DNA of 64,000 bases from Pseudomonas brenneri. GTDB taxonomy: Bacteria; Pseudomonadota; Gammaproteobacteria; Pseudomonadales; Pseudomonadaceae. The stretch spans positions 62,001 to 126,000 of the forward strand of contig NZ_VFIL01000012.1 of the NCBI RefSeq assembly GCF_007858285.1, given 5' to 3'. A program made the position numbers and the translations under genes. Each line of letters starts with the position of its first letter. The stretch's first letter is position 1. The notes beneath the pieces are model-generated. The model saw only the letters and a program-made list of their open reading frames with translations, had not been told where the DNA came from and did not search any database. This document shows, in pieces, positions 1 through 7,907 of the stretch.

Positions 1-452
1 CGGAACGAGTACACGCGCTCTTTGGCACGGGATTTCTCTTCATCGCGACGGGCGCCGCCGAAGGCTGCGTCAAAACCATGCTGGTCCAAGGCCTGTTTGA
101 GGCCTTCGGTCTTCATGATGTCGGTGTGCTTGGCGCTGCCGTGGGTGAACGGGTTGATGCCCTGCGCCACACCGTCCGGGTTGACGTGAGTGATCAGGTC
201 CAGGCCCAGTTCCTCGACCATGCGGTCGCGGAACTTGTACATTTCCTGGAATTTCCACTGGGTATCCACATGCATCACCGGGAACGGCAGCTTGCCCGGG
301 AAGAATGCCTTGCGCGCCAGATGCAGCATCACGGCGGAGTCTTTGCCGATGGAGTAGAGCATTACCGGGTTGTCGAACTCAGCGGCAACCTCACGGATGA
401 TGTGGATGCTCTCCGCCTCCAGCTGTTTCAGATGCGTCAGTTTGTCGACCAT
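1..452 (-). CDS. cysD: Sulfate adenylyltransferase subunit 2 (CysD), N-terminal part
   Basis: The minus strand reads MVDKLTHLKQLEAESIHIIR from 452, followed by the PAPS-reductase/ATP-sulfurylase core with SIGKDSAVMLHLARKAF (PP-loop for ATP) and HVDTQWKFQEMY. CysD is the small catalytic subunit of ATP sulfurylase and makes adenosine 5'-phosphosulfate from sulfate and ATP with CysN, in the cytoplasm, as the first step of sulfate assimilation. About 150 codons are visible and the rest lies before base 1. The ATG at 452 follows a weak GTGAG ribosome site. cysN should lie downstream, outside the window. The identification is secure. Confidence 0.95.
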   Translation of the reverse strand, partial: MVDKLTHLKQLEAESIHIIREVAAEFDNPVMLYSIGKDSAVMLHLARKAFFPGKLPFPVMHVDTQWKFQEMYKFRDRMVEELGLDLITHVNPDGVAQGINPFTHGSAKHTDIMKTEGLKQALDQHGFDAAFGGARRDEEKSRAKERVYSF

Positions 453-601
453 GGCTACTCACGGGAAAACGATTCTTTTTGGACGGCCTGCGGGCCGTGT
501 TCGAGCGAGGCATGCTAGCACAGCACCTTCTTCTATTCAGGGAGCTGGATAGATCGAAACGGTATATGAATATGCCGCCGAGTTTGGCGTGGAACGCGGA
601 C

Positions 602-697
602 AAATGTGGGAGGGGGCTTGCTCCCGATTGCAGTGTGTCATTCAACAGATTGGTTGACTGAACCACCGTAATCGGGAGCAAGCCCCCTCCCACATTT
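602..697. repeat. REPIN (two inverted REP sequences, GTGGGAGGGGGCTTG type)
   Basis: Two 27-bp arms, at 602-628 and 671-697, are perfect reverse complements with a core of GTGGGAGGGGGCTTGCTCCC, separated by about 42 bp. This is the usual Pseudomonas REP doublet. It lies between cysD and the 3' end of the Nif3-like gene, where it can fold into a long hairpin in transcripts from either strand. Confidence 0.9.
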
Positions 698-712
698 GTT
701 CGGTGGTATCTG

Positions 713-1471
713 TCAGATCGGGTTGGGGCAGTCGATGAACAGATGTTCCAGGGCAAAGCGTCGGGCCAGGTAATCCCCCAGGGCCTGCACGCCATAACGC
801 TCGGTGGCGTGATGGCCGGCAGCGATGAAGCTGATGTCGTTTTCCCGCGCGCTGTGGAAAGTCTGCTCCGACGCTTCGCCGCTCAAGTATAAATCGACCC
901 CGGCCGCCACAGCCTGGTCGATATAACCCTGGCCGCCGCCCGTGCACCAGCCGACGCGGCGGATCATGGCGCTGCCTTCGATCAGCAGCGGCTCGCGGCC
1001 CATGGTTTCCTGCACGCGGCGGGCGAAATCCCGCGCCGACAGCGGTTCCGCCAGGGAGCCTACGAGGCCGACGACCTTGAGGTTGTCCGGGTCCAGCGGG
1101 CCTTCGACGGTGATGTCCAACTGACGGGCCAACTGCACGTTGTTGCCCACGTCCGGGTGCAGGTCCAACGGCAGGTGATAGGCCAGCAGGCTGATGTCAT
1201 GCTTGAGCAGGGTCTTGAGCCGGCGCTGTTTCATGCCGGTGATGCAGGGGTTTTCGCCCTTCCAGAAATAGCCATGGTGCACCAGCACCAGGTCCGCCTC
1301 GGCTTCCACCGCGGCATCCAGCAACGCCTGGCTGGCGGTCACGCCACTGACAATGCGCAACACTTGCGGCCGGCCCTCGACCTGCAGGCCGTTGGGGCAG
1401 TAGTCGGCAATTTTCGCGCTGTTCAAGTAGCGATCCGCTTCTTCAACCAGGGTGCTCAGGGCGACGGCCAT
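713..1471 (-). CDS. Nif3-like dinuclear metal centre protein (YbgI/DUF34 family)
   Basis: The 252-aa product is of the usual length for bacterial DUF34/Nif3 proteins, which form toroidal hexamers with two metal ions per subunit. Likely metal ligands are the paired histidines in LVLVHHGYFWKG (around residues 64-70) and the C-terminal IAAGHHATERYG motif with His and Glu. The cellular reaction of the family is not settled; GTP cyclohydrolase and metal-insertion roles have been proposed. It is divergent from algW with about 100 bp between their starts. The family call is secure and the function is open. Confidence 0.9.
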   Translation of the reverse strand: MAVALSTLVEEADRYLNSAKIADYCPNGLQVEGRPQVLRIVSGVTASQALLDAAVEAEADLVLVHHGYFWKGENPCITGMKQRRLKTLLKHDISLLAYHLPLDLHPDVGNNVQLARQLDITVEGPLDPDNLKVVGLVGSLAEPLSARDFARRVQETMGREPLLIEGSAMIRRVGWCTGGGQGYIDQAVAAGVDLYLSGEASEQTFHSARENDISFIAAGHHATERYGVQALGDYLARRFALEHLFIDCPNPI

Positions 1472-1492
1472 AAAAGACTCCTAAATATCCCG

Positions 1493-1520
1493 TTCAGAGG
1501 CGCTCGCGGCCTCGTATAAT
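1493..1520 (+). promoter_or_regulatory. Probable sigma-70 promoter of algW
   Basis: A perfect TATAAT at 1515-1520 lies 53 bp before the algW ATG. The best -35 match is a poor TTCAGA at 1493-1498 with a 16-bp spacer. It was chosen on the -10 element and position only. Confidence 0.4.
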
Positions 1521-1573
1521 GCGCGACATTATGGGCGCTCCCACGCCCCCTGCAACCTGTCAGGACTTACTTG

Positions 1574-2728
1574 ATGCTCAAGGCGCTGCGTTTTTTTGGA
1601 TGGCCATTGTTGGCCGGCGTGCTGATCGCGATGCTGATCATTCAGCGTTATCCGCAATGGGTCGGCTTGCCAAGCCTGGACGTCAACCTGCAACAGGCAC
1701 CGCAAACCAGCGCGGTGCAACAAGGCCCGGTGACCTATGCCGATGCGGTGGTGGTCGCGGCGCCCGCCGTGGTCAACCTGTACACCACCAAGGTCATCAA
1801 CAAACCGGCGCATCCGCTGTTCGAAGACCCGCAGTTCCGGCGTTTTTTCGGCGACAACTCGCCCAAGCAGCGGCGCATGGAGTCAAGCCTCGGCTCCGGG
1901 GTGATCATGAGCCCGCAAGGTTACATCCTGACCAATAACCACGTGAGCACCGGCGCCGACCAGATTGTGGTGGCCCTGCGTGATGGCCGCGAAACCCTGG
2001 CGCGGGTGGTGGGCAGCGATCCGGAAACCGATCTTGCGGTGCTGAAAATCGACCTGAAGAACCTGCCATCCATCACCATCGGCCGCTCCGAAGGCCTGCG
2101 GGTCGGTGATGTGGCCCTGGCGATCGGCAACCCGTTTGGCGTCGGCCAGACCGTGACCATGGGCATCATCAGCGCCACCGGGCGCAATCAGTTGGGCCTC
2201 AACAGTTACGAAGACTTCATCCAGACCGACGCGGCGATCAACCCAGGTAACTCCGGCGGCGCGCTGGTGGATGCCAGTGGCAACCTGACGGGCATCAACA
2301 CCGCGATTTTCTCCAAGTCTGGCGGCTCACAGGGCATCGGTTTTGCGATCCCGGTGAAGCTGGCGATGGAAGTGATGAAGTCGATCATCGAGCACGGCCA
2401 GGTAATCCGTGGCTGGCTGGGGATTGAAGTGCAACCGCTGACCAAGGAGTTGTCGGAGTCCTTTGGACTGACCGGGCGCCCAGGCATCGTGATCGCCGGC
2501 ATCCTGCGCGGCGGCCCGGCGGAAAAGGCCGGGATGCAGGTCGGCGACGTGATCCTCAGCATCGACGGCGAACCGGCTGGCGATGGTCGACGCTCGATGA
2601 ACCAGGTGGCGCGGATCAAGCCGACGGAAAAGGTCGCGATCCAGGTGATGCGCAACGGCAAGGAAATCAAGTTGCTGGCCGAAGTGGGCCTGCGTCCACC
2701 GCCTGCACCGGTGAAAGAGCAAGAATAA
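1574..2728 (+). CDS. algW: Periplasmic serine protease AlgW (DegS-like)
   Basis: This 384-aa membrane-anchored protease has one N-terminal transmembrane segment (residues about 7-23), a trypsin-like domain with His123 (TNNHV), Asp153 (ETDLAVLKI) and Ser227 (NPGNSGGAL), and a single PDZ domain from about residue 275. In Pseudomonas, AlgW senses misfolded outer-membrane proteins and cleaves MucA, releasing the sigma factor AlgU for alginate and envelope-stress genes. One PDZ domain rather than two separates it from DegP/MucD. The frame opens at a TTG at 1571, but the next codon is an ATG (1574) and is the likelier start. Confidence 0.96.
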   Translation: MLKALRFFGWPLLAGVLIAMLIIQRYPQWVGLPSLDVNLQQAPQTSAVQQGPVTYADAVVVAAPAVVNLYTTKVINKPAHPLFEDPQFRRFFGDNSPKQRRMESSLGSGVIMSPQGYILTNNHVSTGADQIVVALRDGRETLARVVGSDPETDLAVLKIDLKNLPSITIGRSEGLRVGDVALAIGNPFGVGQTVTMGIISATGRNQLGLNSYEDFIQTDAAINPGNSGGALVDASGNLTGINTAIFSKSGGSQGIGFAIPVKLAMEVMKSIIEHGQVIRGWLGIEVQPLTKELSESFGLTGRPGIVIAGILRGGPAEKAGMQVGDVILSIDGEPAGDGRRSMNQVARIKPTEKVAIQVMRNGKEIKLLAEVGLRPPPAPVKEQE

Positions 2729-2763
2729 AGGCCTCACCTTAAAGAGATATATTCTCAATGGTC

Positions 2764-2780
2764 ATGTTATATTATTTCAA
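2764..2780 (+). promoter_or_regulatory. Candidate Zur box before the TonB receptor
   Basis: The sequence ATGTTATATTATTTCAA has a complete left half of the proteobacterial Zur palindrome (ATGTTATA) and matches five of eight positions in the right half. It lies 24 bp before the receptor start. No comparable Fur palindrome is visible here. The assignment rests on one and a half good half-sites. Confidence 0.4.
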
Positions 2781-2803
2781 TACTGATATTGGAATGTTAG
2801 ACC

Positions 2804-4909
2804 ATGACGTCTCGAAAGTTTGCCCCCCTGGCCGGTCTCGCCTTGGGGTTGCTGGTGGACCCGGTGTTTGCAGAAGACACCAACACCCTTGAACTGGGCA
2901 CCACCAGCATCACCGGCGAGGCGTATGAATCCGCCACCGGCCCGGTCAAGGGCTATCGCGCAACCCGTTCGGCCAGCGCGACCAAGACCGACACCGCCCT
3001 GCGGGATATTCCACAATCGATCAGTGTGATCCCCGCCAAAGTGCTCAAGGACCTGGGCAGCAACAACGTCGAACGCGCCCTGGAATTTGCTGGCGGCGTG
3101 TCCAAGCAGAACAACTTTGGTGGCCTGACGCTCTACGAATACAGCGTGCGCGGCTTCACCACCTCGGAGTTCTACCAGGACGCTTTCAGCGCCGCCCGTG
3201 GTTACCCCAGCACCCCGGACACGGCCAATATCGAACGCATCGAAGTGCTCAAGGGCCCTGCCGCCAGTTTGTATGGCCGTGGCGACCCCGGCGGCACCGT
3301 GAATATCGTCACCAAGAAACCCCAGCCCGAAGCCTTCACCACTGTGCAGACCAGCGCTGGCAGTTGGGACCGCTACCGTACCGCCCTCGATATCAACACC
3401 CCGCTGGACAGCGAAGGCACCGTGTTGTCGCGGGTCAACCTGGCGGTGGAAGACAACCACAGCTTCCGCGACCACGTGCAGAGCAAGCGAGTGTTTGTCG
3501 CGCCGTCTTTCAGCTGGCAACTGGACCCGGACACTAGCCTGCTGGTGGAAAGCGAATTCGTGCGCCACAGCTCGACCTTCGACCGTGGCATCGTCGCGCC
3601 GAATAACCGTTGGAGCGGCATGTCCCGCTCGACCTTCCTCGGCGAGCCCAACGACGGTGATATCGACAACCACAACAACCGCCTGCAAGCCACCCTCGAA
3701 CATCACCTGAACGATGCCTGGCAACTGCGCCTGGCCAGCCATTACAAACAAGGCAGCCTGTGGGGCTACGCCTCGGAAAACCGCGCACTGAATGCCGACG
3801 GGCATACCATCAACCGCCGCTACCGCGAGCGCTCCATGGGTTGGCATGACAGCATCACCCAACTGGAACTGCGTGGCCGGTTCGATATCGGCAGTTGGCA
3901 GCATGAGTTGCTGATCGGCACCGAGTACGAGGACTACCGCAAGAAAGAGCGCGTCACCGCCATCGCCGGCAGCTATCCCATCGACATCTACAAGCCGATC
4001 TACGGCCTGGCCAAGCCCAATGGCCAGCGCTCGGGCAGTGACTTCCTTGCCCAGACCAAAAGCCAGGCGCTGAACCTGCAGGATCAGATCATCTTTACCG
4101 ACCGCTTGCGCGGCATGCTCGGTGCGCGCCTGGAGCACGTTGAACAAAGCTCGGATAACTTCACCAACGGTAAAAAAAGCCAGAAAACCCACGACGTCAT
4201 AACCCAGCGCGCCGGCTTGCTGTACCAACTGACGCCGCAAGTGGGGGTGTTCGCCAACGCCTCCACCTCATTCAAACCGCAAAGCGAGCTGGACGCGGCC
4301 GGGGATTTCCTCAAGCCCGAGGAGGGCGTCGGTTATGAAGTGGGGATCAAGAGCGAGCTGTTCGACGACCGCTTGAGCACCACCCTCGCCGCCTTCCATA
4401 TCGACAAGGAAAACACCCTGGCCACGGACCCGGCCACCGACACCAAACGCGCCATCGGCAAGGCCCGCAGCCAGGGTTTCGACCTGCAATTGACCGGGCA
4501 ACTGACTGACGCCGTGCGAGTGATTGGCGCCTTTGCCTATATCGACGCCGAAGTGACCAAGGGTGACAAAGATATCCCCACCGGCAGCCGCATTCTCGGC
4601 GTGGCCAAGCGCAGTGGCAGCCTGTTGGGCGTGTATGAATTCCAGGATGGCGCCCTGCGCGGTTCTGACCTTGGCGCCGCCTTTACCTATGTCGGCGACC
4701 GCTCCGGCGAAGCCGGCAAAAGCTTTGAATTGCCGGCCTACCACACCGTCGACCTGCTGGCCCATTACAAGGCCAGCGATAACGTAACCGTTGGCCTGAA
4801 CCTCAACAATCTGTTCGACGAGAAGTACTTCGAGCGCTCCTACAGCAACTACTGGGTCACCCCCGGAGAGCCGCGCAACTTCACCGTCAGCCTGACCCTC
4901 AACCTGTAA
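2804..4909 (+). CDS. TonB-dependent outer-membrane receptor, siderophore-receptor family
   Basis: The 701-aa protein has a signal peptide (residues 1 to about 23, GLLVDPVFA), a plug domain with DIPQSISVIPAKVLKDL and IERIEVLKGPAASLYGRGDPGGTVN, and a C-terminal 22-strand barrel ending in aromatic Phe-Thr-Val-Ser-Leu-Thr-Leu-Asn-Leu. Such receptors import metal chelates using energy from TonB-ExbB-ExbD. It is followed 12 bp later by a DUF4198 gene, an arrangement typical of metal-uptake operons, and preceded by a Zur-like site. Zinc or another transition metal is therefore as plausible a substrate as an iron siderophore. The substrate cannot be read from the sequence. Confidence 0.92.
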   Translation: MTSRKFAPLAGLALGLLVDPVFAEDTNTLELGTTSITGEAYESATGPVKGYRATRSASATKTDTALRDIPQSISVIPAKVLKDLGSNNVERALEFAGGVSKQNNFGGLTLYEYSVRGFTTSEFYQDAFSAARGYPSTPDTANIERIEVLKGPAASLYGRGDPGGTVNIVTKKPQPEAFTTVQTSAGSWDRYRTALDINTPLDSEGTVLSRVNLAVEDNHSFRDHVQSKRVFVAPSFSWQLDPDTSLLVESEFVRHSSTFDRGIVAPNNRWSGMSRSTFLGEPNDGDIDNHNNRLQATLEHHLNDAWQLRLASHYKQGSLWGYASENRALNADGHTINRRYRERSMGWHDSITQLELRGRFDIGSWQHELLIGTEYEDYRKKERVTAIAGSYPIDIYKPIYGLAKPNGQRSGSDFLAQTKSQALNLQDQIIFTDRLRGMLGARLEHVEQSSDNFTNGKKSQKTHDVITQRAGLLYQLTPQVGVFANASTSFKPQSELDAAGDFLKPEEGVGYEVGIKSELFDDRLSTTLAAFHIDKENTLATDPATDTKRAIGKARSQGFDLQLTGQLTDAVRVIGAFAYIDAEVTKGDKDIPTGSRILGVAKRSGSLLGVYEFQDGALRGSDLGAAFTYVGDRSGEAGKSFELPAYHTVDLLAHYKASDNVTVGLNLNNLFDEKYFERSYSNYWVTPGEPRNFTVSLTLNL

Positions 4910-4921
4910 AAGGACCTCACC

Positions 4922-5641
4922 ATGCAAGCGCTCAAATCATTGGCCGTGCTCGGCCTGCTGTTCGCCACCCAGGTATCGGCCCATGGCTTGTGGACCGAGC
5001 AACGCCGTGGGCATATCGAAGTGGTCTACGGCCACGGTGCCGAGGACGAAGCCTTCAAGGCGAATAAGGTCAGCGGTGCCTGGGCCTATGACGCGAGTGG
5101 GCGGATGATCCCGGTGACCGTGCAGCGCCTCAACGACCAGGCGCGCCTGCAGCCGCTCAAGTCCCCTGCCGTGCTGGCCGTGGCGTTTGATAATGGCTTG
5201 TGGTCGCAAACCCCGGACAAGAAATGGGTGAACCAGGGCCGCAGCCAGGTCCCCGGCGCCATCGAAACCACCCAGGCCCTGAAGTACAGCCTGGCGATCT
5301 ATCAGGCCGGGGCAAAACTGCCCAGCCTGGATCAGTTGAAAATGGTGATCGTACCCGAGGTCGACCCACTGACTGTCGGCCCAGGCAAGCTGCTGCCCGT
5401 GCGCGTGCTGATCGATGGCAAGCCGGCGGCCGGGATCAAATTGATTGGCGACTACCGCAGCGCGCCGAACACCTTGAGCACCGAGACCGACCAGGATGGC
5501 CGGGCCCAGGTACTGGTGCGCAACGAGGCGTTGAATGTGATTGCGGCGCAGGTGGAGGTACCGGTCAAAGGCGATAGCGAGATTCAGACCCGCGCGCTGT
5601 TCAGCTCACTGACCTTCCTTGGCCAACCGCACCATGAATAA
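4922..5641 (+). CDS. DUF4198 periplasmic protein, probable metal-uptake partner
   Basis: The 239-aa product has a signal peptide whose predicted cleavage after TQVSA would leave His-Gly-Leu-Trp at the mature N terminus. The body matches DUF4198, a family seen beside nickel, cobalt and zinc importers. Its second half is an immunoglobulin-like region (residues about 150-235, PVRVLIDGKPAAGIKLIG). The ATG follows a good AAAGGACC site 12 bp after the receptor stop, so the two genes form one operon. An N-terminal histidine could act as a metal ligand, but that is inference. No enzymatic motif is visible. Confidence 0.8.
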   Translation: MQALKSLAVLGLLFATQVSAHGLWTEQRRGHIEVVYGHGAEDEAFKANKVSGAWAYDASGRMIPVTVQRLNDQARLQPLKSPAVLAVAFDNGLWSQTPDKKWVNQGRSQVPGAIETTQALKYSLAIYQAGAKLPSLDQLKMVIVPEVDPLTVGPGKLLPVRVLIDGKPAAGIKLIGDYRSAPNTLSTETDQDGRAQVLVRNEALNVIAAQVEVPVKGDSEIQTRALFSSLTFLGQPHHE

Positions 5642-5656
5642 ACACTACTGAACCCT

Positions 5657-5773
5657 GTGGGAGCGGGCTTGTGTGGGAGCTGGCTTGCCTGCGATGCAGG
5701 CACCTCAGTGTGTCAGTCACACCTCGGTGATGCTATCGCAGGCAAGCCAGCTCCCACACAAGCCCGCTGCCAC
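5657..5773. repeat. Nested REPIN between convergent genes
   Basis: An inner REP pair (core GTGGGAGCTGGCTTGCCTGC, 5672-5694 and 5735-5757) sits inside a second, truncated REP pair (GTGGGAGCGGGCTTG, about 5657-5671 and 5758-5773). The whole forms one near-continuous inverted repeat of almost 40 bp per arm with a single base change near the outer end. It separates the DUF4198 gene from hemH and probably acts as a bidirectional transcript end. Confidence 0.85.
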
Positions 5774-5774
5774 G

Positions 5775-6797
5775 TTAGAGGCTGACGGGGGCTCTTTCAC
5801 ACAAGGTATTGAGCGCCACCGCCCACTGCGGATCATCATTGAGGCACGGTACCAATACCAACTCCTCGCCCCCGGCTTCGCGAAATTGCTCCAGCCCGCG
5901 ATCACCAATCTCTTCCAGGGTCTCGATGCAATCGGCGACAAACGCCGGGCACATCACCAGCAATTTCTTCACACCCTGCCGGGCCAGCGCTTCCAGGCGG
6001 GCTTCGGTATAGGGTTCGATCCATTTCGCCCGGCCCAGGCGCGACTGGAACGCCACCGACCATTTATCGTCCGGCAGGCCCATGCGCGCAGCAAAGTCGC
6101 GGGCGACGCTGAAGCATTGCCCGCGATAACAGGTGGTGCGCACTTCAGGCGAGGCATTGGCGCAGCAGTCACCCGCGCCTTCGAGCGAATGCCCGGGGTT
6201 GAGTTTGTTCAGGTGCCGCTCCGGCAGGCCGTGGAAGCTGAACAGCAGGTGATCATAATCCTGCTGCAGATGTGGCTTGGCACTGGCCACCAGGGCGTCG
6301 AGGTATTCCGGCTGGTCGTAGAACGGTTGCAGGATCGAGAACTGCAGGTCGAGCTGCTTGTCCCGCACCACTCGCCGTGCTTCTTCAATCACGGTCGTCA
6401 CGGTGCTGTCGGCGAACTGTGGGTACAACGGCGCCAGCGTGACCTTGTGGATGCCCTGCCCGGCCAGACGGCTCAGCACGCTCTCGATCGAGGGCTCGCC
6501 ATAACGCATCGCCAGCTCCACCGGCCCCTGGGTCCACTGGGTGGTCATCTGCTGTTGCAGGCGCCGGCTGAGCACGACCAGCGGCGAGCCCTCGTCCCAC
6601 CAGATCGAGGCGTAGGCATGGGCCGACTGTTCGGGACGCTTGATCAGAATCAGCGACACCAGCAAGCGCCGGACCGGCCACGGCAGGTCAATCACATACG
6701 GGTCCATCAAAAACTGATTGAGGTAGCTGCGCACATCGGCCACCGAAGTGGACGCCGGTGAACCCAGGTTGACCAGTAACAACGCGTGATCCGTCAT
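5775..6797 (-). CDS. hemH: Ferrochelatase
   Basis: The 340-aa enzyme inserts ferrous iron into protoporphyrin IX, the last step of protoheme synthesis. The metal-binding motif SFHGLPERH carries the conserved His189, followed by a cysteine-rich stretch (Cys211, Cys212, Cys223, Cys228) and the FQSRLGRAKWIEPYTE signature. The length is normal for the family. The gene starts 14 bp after the TIGR01777 gene and is probably co-transcribed with it. In P. aeruginosa, hemH lies in the same neighbourhood as the photolyase and pagL genes, which supports a conserved core location. Confidence 0.96.
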   Translation of the reverse strand: MTDHALLLVNLGSPASTSVADVRSYLNQFLMDPYVIDLPWPVRRLLVSLILIKRPEQSAHAYASIWWDEGSPLVVLSRRLQQQMTTQWTQGPVELAMRYGEPSIESVLSRLAGQGIHKVTLAPLYPQFADSTVTTVIEEARRVVRDKQLDLQFSILQPFYDQPEYLDALVASAKPHLQQDYDHLLFSFHGLPERHLNKLNPGHSLEGAGDCCANASPEVRTTCYRGQCFSVARDFAARMGLPDDKWSVAFQSRLGRAKWIEPYTEARLEALARQGVKKLLVMCPAFVADCIETLEEIGDRGLEQFREAGGEELVLVPCLNDDPQWAVALNTLCERAPVSL

Positions 6798-6811
6798 GCA
6801 ACATCCTATCT

Positions 6812-7711
6812 CTAGAGGCGGCTGGACAAGTCGTCCAGGGCCGCGTGCAACTCAGTGAACTGAAAAGTGAAACCGTCAGCCAACAACCGCTCGGGTAGCG
6901 CCTTCTGCCCGCCCAGCAACAGACCGGACAACTCTCCCAACCCTACCCGCAAGACAAACGCCGGCATGGGCATGAACGCCGGGCGGTGCAGGACCTGGCC
7001 CAGGGTCTTGGCGAACTCGCGATTGCGTACCGGATGCGGCGCGCAGGCATTATAAGGACCGCTGGCATCAGGTTTGTGCAGAAGAAAATCAATCAGGGCG
7101 ATTTGATCCTTGATATGCACCCACGGCATCCACTGCCGACCGCTGCCAATAGGCCCGCCCAGGGCCAGTTTGAACGCCAGCACCAGCCGCGACAAAAAGC
7201 CGCCCTCAGCCGCTAGCACCAGGCCAGTACGCACCAAAACCACCCGCAAGCCCAATGCCTCGGCGCGCTGGGCGGTTTCTTCCCAGGCGATGCACAACTG
7301 GCTGGGGAAATCGTCCTGCACCGGGCCGTTGGCTTCGGTCAACTCGCGCTCACCGCCATCGCCGTACCAGCCCACCGCCGAACCGCTAATCAAGACCGCA
7401 GGTTTCACCGCCAGGCCCTCAAGCCAGGCCAGCAAGGTTTCCGTCAGACTGATCCGACTGCTCCACAGCAACGCCTTGCGCTTGTGCGTCCAGAGACGAT
7501 CGGCAATCGGCGCACCCGCCAGGTTGATAACCGCGTCCACCGGCTGCGTTATGTCCTGCAAACGGGCGACACCCTGCACCTGCTCACCGCACAACCTGGC
7601 GACTTGCGCGGGGTTGCGGCTCCAGACCGTCAACCGATGCCCCTGGGCGCTCCAGTGCTGGCAGAGCTGGCGGCCGATCAGACCCGTACCGCCGGTCAGC
7701 AAAATATGCAT
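6812..7711 (-). CDS. TIGR01777 family NAD-dependent epimerase (YfcH-like)
   Basis: The 299-aa product starts with the Rossmann motif ILLTGGTGLIGRQLCQ and contains VDAVINLAGAPIADRLW, ISGSAVGWYGDGG and a C-terminal DUF1731 region (about residues 250-297, LPERLLADGFTFQF). This is the extended-SDR family of E. coli YfcH and plastid division protein SulA-like proteins. The substrate is unknown. The ATG at 7711 has a strong GGAGGA site upstream on the minus strand. It leads a two-gene unit with hemH. Confidence 0.9.
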   Translation of the reverse strand: MHILLTGGTGLIGRQLCQHWSAQGHRLTVWSRNPAQVARLCGEQVQGVARLQDITQPVDAVINLAGAPIADRLWTHKRKALLWSSRISLTETLLAWLEGLAVKPAVLISGSAVGWYGDGGERELTEANGPVQDDFPSQLCIAWEETAQRAEALGLRVVLVRTGLVLAAEGGFLSRLVLAFKLALGGPIGSGRQWMPWVHIKDQIALIDFLLHKPDASGPYNACAPHPVRNREFAKTLGQVLHRPAFMPMPAFVLRVGLGELSGLLLGGQKALPERLLADGFTFQFTELHAALDDLSSRL

Positions 7712-7834
7712 GAGATCTTCCTCCTGTAGCGTTGGCCGGGCATCGCTGGTCTATTTTATATGCAGGGATCTTTTTAATTGGCCAGACCTAGGCTTAACCA
7801 TAGGTCACGCCACACGTTAAGGCATGCCGAAACT

Positions 7835-7858
7835 TATACCAAAAAACAATATTGTACA
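7835..7858 (+). promoter_or_regulatory. Candidate LitR/PplR-type operator before the renalase operon
   Basis: TATACC at 7835-7840 and TGTACA at 7853-7858 are separated by exactly 12 bp. This fits, with one mismatch, the direct repeat T(G/A)TACA-N12-TGTA(C/T)A that I recall being reported for the light-responsive regulator PplR1 of P. putida. A further TGTACC lies at 7880-7885. The site is 50 bp before the renalase start. Confidence 0.55.
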
Positions 7859-7907
7859 GCTATTGGTGTCGGCGTAGTCTGTACCCAAAGGTAAAACGAG
7901 GCCTCCC

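Noticed and set aside
2777..4240. A 487-codon minus-strand frame over the TonB receptor
   Set aside because: The receptor on the plus strand has all the family motifs. The antisense frame has no recognisable protein.
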